From assembly GCF_030814215.1 (NCBI RefSeq), contig NZ_JAUSUT010000001.1:6572001-6636000 (forward strand): 64,000 bases of DNA, written 5' to 3'. The notes under the pieces were generated by a model, which was given only the letters and a program-made list of their open reading frames with translations, made no database searches and was not told the DNA's origin. Shown one piece after another: positions 7,818-15,329 of this stretch; position 1 is the stretch's first letter, and every line of letters starts with the position of its first letter. This DNA comes from Amycolatopsis thermophila. GTDB lineage: Bacteria; Actinomycetota; Actinomycetes; Mycobacteriales; Pseudonocardiaceae. The position numbers and the translations under genes are program-made.

Positions 7818-9031
7818 CACGGCCTCCCGTCGTGGCCGGACAACAACATCACGCCAGCCGCGGCCAGCATTCCGCCCGCGCCCTGCACCAGTACCGTGCG
7901 CGGTTTCCGCGCCGGCGCCAGCCCCAGCGCGGTCCCGCGGAGCTGGCGGACGGCCTCGACGAGGCTGTCCATGTTGCAGGAGATCCCGGGCTGGCCGAAG
8001 GACAGCCAGCCGCCGTTGGTGTCGGCGGGCAGGTCGCCGTCCGGGCCCGTGCGGCCCTCGCGGTAGACGTCGATGCCGTGGCCCTTCTTCGCGAACCCGA
8101 GGTCCTCCAGGATGATCGGGCCCATGTGCGCGAAGTTCACCGACAGCTGCACCATGTCCACATCGGACGGGGTGAGCCCCGATCGCGCGTACGCCTGCCG
8201 GGCCGCTTCCACGGTCGCGGTGTGCGTGAGGTTCGGGAACTCGCCGAGCCCGGCGAACCGGCCGTCGCGCATGTTCACCCGGTCGGTCAGGTACTCGTGC
8301 GTGGTCGCCGAGCCGTAGCCCAGCACCCACACCGGATCGTGGGCCTCGCGAGCGCGTTCCGGTGAGGTCACGACGAGCGCGCCGCCGGTGCCGCCACCCC
8401 ACGTCGAGCACATCCACCGCCGCAGCGGGGTCGCGACATACGGCGAGGCCAGCACCTTCTCCCGGTCGATCTCGCCGTGCTTGCGCTTGGCGGCGTGCGG
8501 GTGGTGCGCGCCCCAGCGCTGGTTGGCCACCACGACGTCGGCCAGGTCGGCTTCGGTCAGCCCGTACTCGTGGAAGTACCGGCAGGCGGCCTGGGCGTAG
8601 AGCGACGGGATCGTCGGCACGTAGGGCACCTCGAACTGCGGGTCCGCGTCGGCCTCCGAGCCCATCGCGACCGCGTCCACGAACAACTCGGTCGCGTCGC
8701 TCTGCACGCACAGCACGTACTCGGCGGCGCCCGCCGCGATCATCTGCGCCGCGACGCCGATCGTGGAGGTCAGGCCGGCGCCGTGCAGGGTGATCTCGCT
8801 GTTCAGCGTCACCGGCATCTGCAGGTGCGAGATGAAGATGTTGCTCCACTGGGACCGCTTGTCCGCCCACGGCGAGCGCCCGGTGAACACCGCGTCCACC
8901 TGGTGCTTGCCGATCCCGGCGTCGGCCAGTGCGGCCATGGTTGCTTCGGTGGCCAGTTGCAGCGGGTCCTTCCGGTCGGCCTTCGACGCGTAGGCGTCGC
9001 CCATCCCGACGATCGCGGCGACCGGGCTCAT
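7817..9031 (-). CDS. Thiolase-fold protein lacking the nucleophilic cysteine (SCP2/Ltp2-like, probable retro-aldolase)
   Basis: This 404-residue thiolase-fold protein keeps the N-terminal AIVGMGDAYASK, a central GGGTGGALVV loop and a C-terminal QGAGGMLAAAGVMLL segment. At the place of the thiolase CxS motif it reads TLHGAGL, with histidine (H83) instead of the acylated cysteine. Such cysteine-less members (Ltp2 type) act as retro-aldolases on beta-hydroxyacyl-CoA and work with a DUF35 protein, which is encoded directly downstream. The MaoC hydratase upstream overlaps it by four bases (ATGA). I infer hydration followed by retro-aldol cleavage. The substrate is not known. Confidence 0.82.
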   Translation of the reverse strand: MSPVAAIVGMGDAYASKADRKDPLQLATEATMAALADAGIGKHQVDAVFTGRSPWADKRSQWSNIFISHLQMPVTLNSEITLHGAGLTSTIGVAAQMIAAGAAEYVLCVQSDATELFVDAVAMGSEADADPQFEVPYVPTIPSLYAQAACRYFHEYGLTEADLADVVVANQRWGAHHPHAAKRKHGEIDREKVLASPYVATPLRRWMCSTWGGGTGGALVVTSPERAREAHDPVWVLGYGSATTHEYLTDRVNMRDGRFAGLGEFPNLTHTATVEAARQAYARSGLTPSDVDMVQLSVNFAHMGPIILEDLGFAKKGHGIDVYREGRTGPDGDLPADTNGGWLSFGQPGISCNMDSLVEAVRQLRGTALGLAPARKPRTVLVQGAGGMLAAAGVMLLSGHDGRP

Positions 9032-9522
9032 TGCTTCTCCGTGGGCAGTGACGCCGCCAGCAGCTCTTCGAGGTCCTCGCGACGGCGCAGCATCAGCAGG
9101 CTCCACTCGCTGCGCTGCACCACGTAGCCGTCCTGGTTGAGGGCCTTCATCAGGAAGGTCGTGACGCCGGAGCGGTCGTCCTTCTCCTTCTTCGCGGTCA
9201 CCTCAGCGGTCACGTAGATCGTCTCGCCGATCGCGACCGGCTTGAGGTAGCGCAGGTTGTCGATGCCGTAGTTCGCCTGGATCGACGGGCCGAACTGGAT
9301 CAGCCCGGTCATGATCGAGTACGTCAGCGAGCCCTGCACCAGGCGCTTGCCGAAGCGGGTCTGCTCGGCGTAGTGCCGGTTCGAGTGGATCTCGATCCAG
9401 TTGCCGGTCAACGCGCAGTAGTTGACGACGTCGGCCTCGGTCACCGTCCGCCCGCCCGAGCGAAACGTCTGCCCGATCTCCAGCTCGTCGTAGGGCATGT
9501 CGATGCGGTTGTTGATCTCCAT
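9028..9522 (-). CDS. MaoC-like hot-dog hydratase
   Basis: The 164-residue single hot-dog protein resembles R-specific enoyl-CoA hydratases and the ChsH1/ChsH2 hydratase subunits. The hydratase-2 signature is altered: where the family has GDxNPxH this protein has GNWIEIH, so the catalytic Asp is Asn (N41) while the His (H46) is kept. It overlaps the retro-aldolase gene by four bases, so translation is coupled. It may supply beta-hydroxyacyl-CoA to the aldolase. The Asp-to-Asn change could mean that it acts as one subunit of a heteromer or that activity is lost. Confidence 0.8.
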   Translation of the reverse strand: MEINNRIDMPYDELEIGQTFRSGGRTVTEADVVNYCALTGNWIEIHSNRHYAEQTRFGKRLVQGSLTYSIMTGLIQFGPSIQANYGIDNLRYLKPVAIGETIYVTAEVTAKKEKDDRSGVTTFLMKALNQDGYVVQRSEWSLLMLRRREDLEELLAASLPTEKQ

Positions 9523-9552
9523 TGACCTCGTTCTCCTCGGGATCGCGGCCGC

Positions 9553-10719
9553 TCAGGCGGGCAGGCGCATCGACTTGGCGATGATGGTGCGCTGGATCTG
9601 CGAGGTGCCGCCGCCGATCGTCGACTGGATGCTCTCGCGCAGGTAGCGTTCCATGTCGCCTTCGGGCAGGTTCGCGTAGCCGCCGAGGATTTGCATGCCG
9701 TCGAGCGCGCACTGCTTCAGGGTTTCCGAGCCGTACAGCTTGGCCATCGACGTCTCGCGGGCGGCGGGCAGGTTGTCCGCCTTCATCTGCGCGGCGCGGT
9801 AACACAGCAGCCGGGCGGCGTCGACCCGTGTCTGGTTCTCCGCCAGCATGTGCTTGAGCACCTGGAACTCGTAGATCGGCTTGCCGAACTGGATCCGCTG
9901 GTGGGCGTAGCGGTTGGCGTTGTTCACGGCTTCCTGGGCGTTGCCGACGTACGCAGCGGCCACCGCGCAGCGCTCCAGCTCCAGGTGTTCGGTGATGATC
10001 TGCCAGCCTTGGCCGACCTCGCCGAGCAGCGCGTCGGCCGGCACGCGCACGTCCTGGAGGAAGATCTCGGTGGTGCCGGTCGCGTGCCGCGACAGCGTCG
10101 GCAGCTTGCGGATCTCCAGGCCCTGCGTGTCGTTCGGGATCAACAGCACCGACAGGTCGTTGTGCTTGTCCTCCCTGCCCGTGCGGACCAGCATGGCGAT
10201 GACCGTGTCCTTCGCCGCGGCGCCGCTGCACCACAGCTTCGAGCCGTTGACGACCCAGTCCCCGTTTTCCTCCTGCCGGGCGTGGGTCTTGGTGTTGGCC
10301 GCGTCCGAACCGGCGTCCGGCTCGGAGATCGACACGGAGAACCGGATCTGTCCGTGGATGAACGGCTTGACGTAGCGGGCCTTCTGCTCGACGGTGCCGT
10401 ACTTGATGATGTTCATCGCGGTGAAGGTCGGCACGAGCACCGAGCAGGCGAAGTCGAACCCGAACTTGCCCAGCCCCTCGGCCATCAGCGAGTAGTCGAA
10501 GATGTCCCCGCCGGAGCCGCCCTCGGACTCCGGGATGAGGATGCCGAGCCAGCCCTGCTTGGCGATCTTCTCGTAGGCCTCGTACGGGTACCGGCGCTCG
10601 AAATCGCATTTGCGCACGTACTCGACGGTGATCTCGTTGTCCATGAAGTCGTTCACGGTTTCCAGCCACGCGGCCTGCGACTCGTTGAGGAAATTCCTGG
10701 GCATTGTTCGTGCTCCCAT
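9553..10719 (-). CDS. Acyl-CoA dehydrogenase family protein
   Basis: This 388-residue flavoprotein shows the standard three-domain acyl-CoA dehydrogenase layout: ISEPDAGSDAANTKTHA for the FAD-binding beta domain, DVRVPADALLGEVGQGW, and a C-terminal helical domain. The position that normally holds the catalytic glutamate (EGTxxIQ) reads GGGTSQIQR (369-377), so the base must come from elsewhere, as in some steroid-type dehydrogenases, or the activity differs. Two starts are possible: ATG 10719 (GGGGG upstream) or ATG 10704 (GGGAG upstream). It probably introduces the alpha-beta double bond before hydration by the MaoC protein. Confidence 0.86.
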   Translation of the reverse strand: MGARTMPRNFLNESQAAWLETVNDFMDNEITVEYVRKCDFERRYPYEAYEKIAKQGWLGILIPESEGGSGGDIFDYSLMAEGLGKFGFDFACSVLVPTFTAMNIIKYGTVEQKARYVKPFIHGQIRFSVSISEPDAGSDAANTKTHARQEENGDWVVNGSKLWCSGAAAKDTVIAMLVRTGREDKHNDLSVLLIPNDTQGLEIRKLPTLSRHATGTTEIFLQDVRVPADALLGEVGQGWQIITEHLELERCAVAAAYVGNAQEAVNNANRYAHQRIQFGKPIYEFQVLKHMLAENQTRVDAARLLCYRAAQMKADNLPAARETSMAKLYGSETLKQCALDGMQILGGYANLPEGDMERYLRESIQSTIGGGTSQIQRTIIAKSMRLPA

Positions 10720-10735
10720 CGCGGTTTCCCCCAAG

Positions 10736-11968
10736 CTAATCCGGCCGGACCGGTAAATCAATTGACGATTCTCGAATTCGCGGTTCGGTCGATCCGAATC
10801 GGTTTCCGCCGAACGCGCCGGCTGCGCGCAGGCACGCAAGCTCGTCCGGCGAGAAGCCCCAGTCGCCGAGCACCTCGTCGCCGGGCGCCGCGGGCGGCCG
10901 CTGGATCGCTCCCGGAGTGCGGCTGAACCGCGGGGCGGGCGCGGGCTGCACGATGCCGTCCACCTCGACGAAGGTCCCGCGGGCCCGCAGGTGGGGATGC
11001 TCCGGCGCCTCCGCCATGGACAGCACCGGGGTCAGGCACACCTCCCGGCCCTGGGCAAGGGCGCACCACTCGTCGCGGGTCCGCGTGCGGAAGACCGCGG
11101 CGAAGCGTTCCTTCACCTCCGGCCAGCGGTCGCGGTCGTGCTGGTCCGGCAGCTCGTCCTCGGCGAAGCCGAGCAGCGCCACCGTCGCCCGCCAGAACCG
11201 CGCCTCGTTCGCGGCGATGCTGACCCAGCCGCCGTCCTTCGTCTCATAAACCTGGTACCACGGCGCGCCGGAATCGAGCCGGTTCGTGCCGCGTTCGTCG
11301 GTCCAGTAACCGGCCGCGCGGAAGCCGTACAGCGCGGTCATCAGCGATGCCGATCCGTCCACCATGGCCGCGTCCACGACCTGCCCGTGCCCCGACTGCC
11401 TGCTCTCCAGCAGAGCGGACACCACGCCCAGGGCGAGGTAGAGCGCGCCGCCACCGAAATCGCCGACCAGGTTCAGCGGGATGACCGGCGGCCCGCCCGC
11501 TTCGCCGATCGAGTGCACGACACCGGTCAGCGAGACGTAATTGACGTCGTGGCCGGGCGCGCGGGCCAGCGGCCCGTCCTGTCCCCACCCGGTCATCCGG
11601 GCATACACCAGCGCGGGGTTGACGGCCAGGCACTCGTCCGGCCCGAGCCCGAGTTTCTCGGCCACTCCCGGCCGGAAGCCCTCCACCAGCACGTCGGCGC
11701 GCTCGACCAGACGCAAGACCACGTCGACCGCCTTCGGGTGTTTCAGGTCCATCGTCGCGCTCCGGCGGCTCCGGTTCATCAGGTCGTACCGGGGATCGAT
11801 CGGAGCGCCACCGTCGTACCCGGGCGGCCGCTCGATGCGCACGATGTCGGCGCCGAGGTCGGCCAGCAGCATGCAGCCGAACCGGGTCGGCCCGACGCCG
11901 CCGAGCTCGACGATCCGCAGGCCGGTCAGCGGTCCGCCGGAATTCGGCCCTTTCGTCAACACTCCCAT
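10736..11968 (-). CDS. Alpha-methylacyl-CoA racemase-like protein (family III CoA-transferase superfamily)
   Basis: The 410-residue protein belongs to the racemase branch of the family. Residues matching the M. tuberculosis MCR triad are present with the same spacing: His in GHDVNY (H140), Asp in LVGDFGGG (D170) and Glu in AANEARF (E255). The enzyme inverts the stereocentre of 2-methylacyl-CoA so that a stereospecific dehydrogenase can act. This fits the acyl-CoA dehydrogenase 17 bases downstream. Its ATG lacks a clear Shine-Dalgarno sequence. It is the first gene of the operon running to 5062. Confidence 0.85.
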   Translation of the reverse strand: MGVLTKGPNSGGPLTGLRIVELGGVGPTRFGCMLLADLGADIVRIERPPGYDGGAPIDPRYDLMNRSRRSATMDLKHPKAVDVVLRLVERADVLVEGFRPGVAEKLGLGPDECLAVNPALVYARMTGWGQDGPLARAPGHDVNYVSLTGVVHSIGEAGGPPVIPLNLVGDFGGGALYLALGVVSALLESRQSGHGQVVDAAMVDGSASLMTALYGFRAAGYWTDERGTNRLDSGAPWYQVYETKDGGWVSIAANEARFWRATVALLGFAEDELPDQHDRDRWPEVKERFAAVFRTRTRDEWCALAQGREVCLTPVLSMAEAPEHPHLRARGTFVEVDGIVQPAPAPRFSRTPGAIQRPPAAPGDEVLGDWGFSPDELACLRAAGAFGGNRFGSTEPRIRESSIDLPVRPD

Positions 11969-12349
11969 CAGCCGGATGCTACGCGGACCATCGCGGCAAT
12001 CCTATTTCGCAAACCCGAAGCAGCGGTTCGAGAACTCCGAATTGAGCGCCCGGTGGTCCTGCTTGAGCTACGGCGCAATTCACATTCACGCGGCACCCCC
12101 ACTCGGCGAGGGGCGTTCGATCACGACGCCGGAATCCCCGCCCGCACCCGAACCCGCCACCCGTCGATCCTCCCGGCCGACGAGCCGTGGTCGCGACCAT
12201 GGTCGGCAGCAGGGAACGCCTCGATGATCGATGTTTTGAGCTCGCTGTGCGGCGCCGCCACCCGCAGCGCCGGAGGCGACCCGGTGCTGGGGGTGGCGGC
12301 GCTGGTTGACGGCCCACCGCAAGCCGCTCCGTCGCTGAGGAAACAGCTC
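11969..12349. other. Intergenic region between racemase start and MFS stop
   Basis: These roughly 380 bases contain no frame with recognisable homology. They must hold the promoter of the minus-strand racemase operon (near 11969-12060, including AT-richer bases around 11998-12010). I cannot point to a convincing -35/-10 pair or a clear terminator for the MFS gene. Confidence 0.4.
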
Positions 12350-13750
12350 CTATGCCGGGTCCTTGTGCTGCTCGCCGGTAGAAGTCTGGTCTTCGAGCAG
12401 GGGACGGTTGGTTGTGCGCATGCCGAAGAGGCCGATCGTGGCACCCCCCAGCACCAGCACACCCGCGATCACCGCGAAATAGCCGCCGAAGCCCAGCACG
12501 GCGACAAGGCCGGCAGTGCCGAATCCGGCGGCGAACACGCCGATCCGGCCGAGCCCGTTGGCCAATCCGGTCCCCAGGCCGCGCAGCGGGGTCGGGAACA
12601 TCTCCGGCAGGTACGCGTACAGGAACACGGTCTGGGTCTGCAGGAACATCGTCACCAGGAATCCGGTGACGAGCACGATCGCGGGCTGACCGGCGGCCCC
12701 GAACGCGACCACCAGCGCCCCGACGATCACCGTCATCACGGGGAGCAGCACCTTGCGTTCCCACCGGTCCACCACCGGCCACGCGAGCAGCGCACCCGGA
12801 ACCGCGGCGATCGAGAAGTAGGAGGTGAAGCCCAGTGCCTGCGTCGTGCTGTATCCCTGGTGCACGAGCAGGGTCGGGACATAGGCGTTGTAGCCGTAGA
12901 ACGCGATGACGATCAGGATCGTGCTGACGCTCATGACGATCGCGTTGCGCCGGTTGCGGCCGCGCAGGAGTTCCGCTGCCCTGCCGGGGCGCACGGCCGG
13001 TTCCTCGACGGGAGTGGGCAACCGGCCGCCGACCTTGCTCGTGGCTTCCGCTTCAAGGCGGGCGACGGTCGCCTTGGCGCCGAGGTGATCGCCGTGCATG
13101 CTCTGCCATCGCACGGACTCCGGCAGGATCCGGATGCCGGCGATGCCGACCACGGCCCCAGCCGCGCCGAGGACGAACACCCAGCGCCACATCCCGGGGC
13201 CCGCGGGAATCGTCAGGCGCGCGAACCACGCGGCCACCGGGACCCCGATCAGCCCCACCGCCAGCAGCACGGCCTGATACCGCCCGCGCGAGCGCTTGGG
13301 AAACATTTCCGCGACGTACACGATCAGCACCCCGGTCATTGCCTGGACACCGAATCCGGTGAAGAACCGCAGCGCGAGCAGGGCCGGGAGCGTCGTGGCC
13401 AGCGTGGTCAGGAGCGAGAACAACGAATACGCCAGTACGGCGCCGATGATCGTCCGCTTCCGCCCGAAGCGATCGGACACCCGGCCCCCGACGAGACCGC
13501 CGGCGAACATCCCGAGGAAGGTGACCGAGGTGACGACACTGACGTCCTTGAGCGACAGGCCCCATTCCTGGCTGATCGCGGGCGCGGCATAGGAGAACGA
13601 GTTGATATCGACGAGGTCGAACGCGAACAGTGCGCCGAGTACCGCGCACCACAGTTTCTGTGAACGGGTGACGATCGGCAACGAACTCAGTCGTGCCGGT
13701 GCCGAATAGGAATTCCGCTGATTGGTGGCCTCGTGCTCGGGTATCGTCAT
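12350..13750 (-). CDS. MFS transporter (aromatic-acid/sugar-porter type)
   Basis: The 466-residue protein has about 12 hydrophobic segments and the MFS signatures GGRVSDRFGRKR between helices 2 and 3, ILPESVRW after helix 6, and FPTPLRGLGTG in the second half. These are typical of the metabolite:H+ symporter and sugar-porter families that import organic acids. Translation most likely starts at ATG 13750, because the open frame upstream has no homology. It precedes the MmgE/PrpD operon on the same strand and may import that pathway's substrate. Confidence 0.88.
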   Translation of the reverse strand: MTIPEHEATNQRNSYSAPARLSSLPIVTRSQKLWCAVLGALFAFDLVDINSFSYAAPAISQEWGLSLKDVSVVTSVTFLGMFAGGLVGGRVSDRFGRKRTIIGAVLAYSLFSLLTTLATTLPALLALRFFTGFGVQAMTGVLIVYVAEMFPKRSRGRYQAVLLAVGLIGVPVAAWFARLTIPAGPGMWRWVFVLGAAGAVVGIAGIRILPESVRWQSMHGDHLGAKATVARLEAEATSKVGGRLPTPVEEPAVRPGRAAELLRGRNRRNAIVMSVSTILIVIAFYGYNAYVPTLLVHQGYSTTQALGFTSYFSIAAVPGALLAWPVVDRWERKVLLPVMTVIVGALVVAFGAAGQPAIVLVTGFLVTMFLQTQTVFLYAYLPEMFPTPLRGLGTGLANGLGRIGVFAAGFGTAGLVAVLGFGGYFAVIAGVLVLGGATIGLFGMRTTNRPLLEDQTSTGEQHKDPA

Positions 13751-13856
13751 GTGATCCGCTCTTCGTGATCGGGGCTGACGCCGGCGGGAGAAGGGGGCGC
13801 CTGCGCATGCGTGCGTGATGGATGCCACTGTGCTGAACCCGTTTCGCCGCGGCAAT

Positions 13857-14699
13857 CTAAGTTTCGCCTCGCGCAACCTGTGTTCTGATGAGGTGCTGGA
13901 TGGTGACATCGAGCGAACCGAAGCGCATCCACGCGTGCGGCCCGGTGACCGCCGCCAGCAGCGGGCCGAGTTTCGCGGCCGCCGCGGTGAGCGGTGCTGC
14001 CAGTCGCCGCAGTCCCGCCTCCGGCAACTGCTCCTCGGGGCCGGCGATGGCGACGGCCCCTAGCGGGTAGCCGTCTTCGGGGTCGAGCAAGGCGGCACCG
14101 ATTCCGTTGAGGTGCGGGTGGTTGTCGCTGAACGACATCGCGTACCCGACGGCGCGGATGGTCGCCAGCTCGTGCTCCAGCCAGGACCGCTTGCGCCGCG
14201 CGTGCGCCGCGATGACGGTCGCGGCGTGTTCCCCTGGCAGGTGGGCGAGGATCGCGCGTCCGCTGCACCCGGAGGTGAGCGGGGCGCGCTCGCCGGCGTC
14301 GAAGTCGCGCCGGTGCGGGTTCGCCGCTGGCGCGGCGCTGAGGACCAGCACCCGATGCGACCCGCTGCGCAGGTGCAGCGTCGCCGTGTGGCCGGCCTGT
14401 GCGGCCAGCGTCATGAGCAAGGGATGGGCACGTTGCAACAACGCAGGACGCGGGCCGATCAGCGACGCGAGGGCCAGTGAACGGCTGCCGATCCGATAAC
14501 CGCGACGACCGCTGTGGTCGATGTAGCCGTCGCTCTGCAAGCTGCGCAACACCCGGTAGGTGCTGGCCTTCGGCAAGCCCACCGCGTCCGCGATCGCGTG
14601 CAGGCTCGCCGGTTGTTCCATTCCGGCCAGCACTTCGAGCAGCCGCAGACCGCGCCGGAACAGGTCCGGCTGCGTGGCGGTGGCCTGCTCTGCGTTCAT
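13857..14699 (-). CDS. IclR-family transcriptional regulator
   Basis: This 280-residue regulator has an N-terminal winged helix (GLRLLEVLAGMEQPASLHAIA and LPKASTYRVLRSL, residues about 14-75) and a GAF-like effector domain (GHTATLHLRSG to AVAIAGPEEQLPE). GGGGAG lies eight bases before the ATG at 14699. IclR proteins usually control adjacent catabolic genes and bind small organic acids. Likely targets are the MFS gene 107 bp downstream on the same strand and itself. Confidence 0.88.
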   Translation of the reverse strand: MNAEQATATQPDLFRRGLRLLEVLAGMEQPASLHAIADAVGLPKASTYRVLRSLQSDGYIDHSGRRGYRIGSRSLALASLIGPRPALLQRAHPLLMTLAAQAGHTATLHLRSGSHRVLVLSAAPAANPHRRDFDAGERAPLTSGCSGRAILAHLPGEHAATVIAAHARRKRSWLEHELATIRAVGYAMSFSDNHPHLNGIGAALLDPEDGYPLGAVAIAGPEEQLPEAGLRRLAAPLTAAAAKLGPLLAAVTGPHAWMRFGSLDVTIQHLIRTQVARGET

Positions 14700-14738
14700 G
14701 TCTGGTGCTCCCCTCGCTCGCGTCACCAGTGTCAACAC

Positions 14739-15306
14739 GCCGCGCGACCCATAGCCCGCGGACACGCCGTGGCGTTTCCGGTAGCACGGCCGCCGGTTCC
14801 TGCCCGAAGGCGTTCGCGGTCAGCGGCTCGGCGACGTTCCACACCCTCCGGTACGCAAGTCCTGGCTTGTCCACTGGGTAGTTGCGCACGGCCGTGCACC
14901 GGCTGGGGCCGAACGTCTCGATGCAGGTTTCCAGCCCAGGGCCGCCAGGCCCGTGCACACTCGGCCACCCCGGCCGGGCGGAAGCCTGCAGGTAGTCGAC
15001 GGCAGCCAGCCGGGCCACGAGCGCGCCGATCTTGGACGCGGCCTTCGTGCGCCGGGCGACCTCGGCGAACCCCCGCTCCCGCACCGCGAAGTGCTCGGGA
15101 CGGTGCCCCAGATGCTCGGGACACGCCGCCACACCCGGCCGCAGGTCGGCAGATCCCACGATGCCGTGCGCGTGTTGTTCCGCCGGCCCGCCCGCATGCT
15201 CCACCTGCCCCGCCGCACCAGACCCGGTCGTGCGGTACCCGGCGAGGCATTCGCTGAACACGGTTTCCACCACCCCCGCGAACGTGGTGGGTGACGTCGT
15301 TGTCAT
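14739..15306 (-). pseudogene. Decayed amidohydrolase (metal-dependent TIM-barrel family 2)
   Basis: The minus strand keeps both ends of an amidohydrolase but not the middle. The N-terminal part reads VFSECLAGYRTTG and HAHGIVGSADLR, matching the family's VFVECxAxYR and AAGIVGFADL segments. The C-terminal part reads ETCIETFGPSRC, NYPVDK and RRVWNVAE, matching (Y)IETCIExFGPxRCMFESNFPVDK. The roughly 150 residues between, including the metal-binding histidines, are deleted. The final helix runs into non-homologous sequence. It stands where a hydrolase feeding the MmgE/PrpD operon might have been. Confidence 0.65.
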
Positions 15307-15329
15307 CCATCTATCTCCCCGGGGAGGGT

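Noticed and set aside
11969..12349. Possible small gene between the racemase-like and MFS genes.
   Set aside because: Short frames on both strands have no ribosome site and no recognisable motif.
10991..13663. A 2.7-kb open frame on the plus strand opposite the racemase-like and MFS genes.
   Set aside because: It crosses two clear genes and the gap between them without any domain; it is a GC-driven shadow frame.
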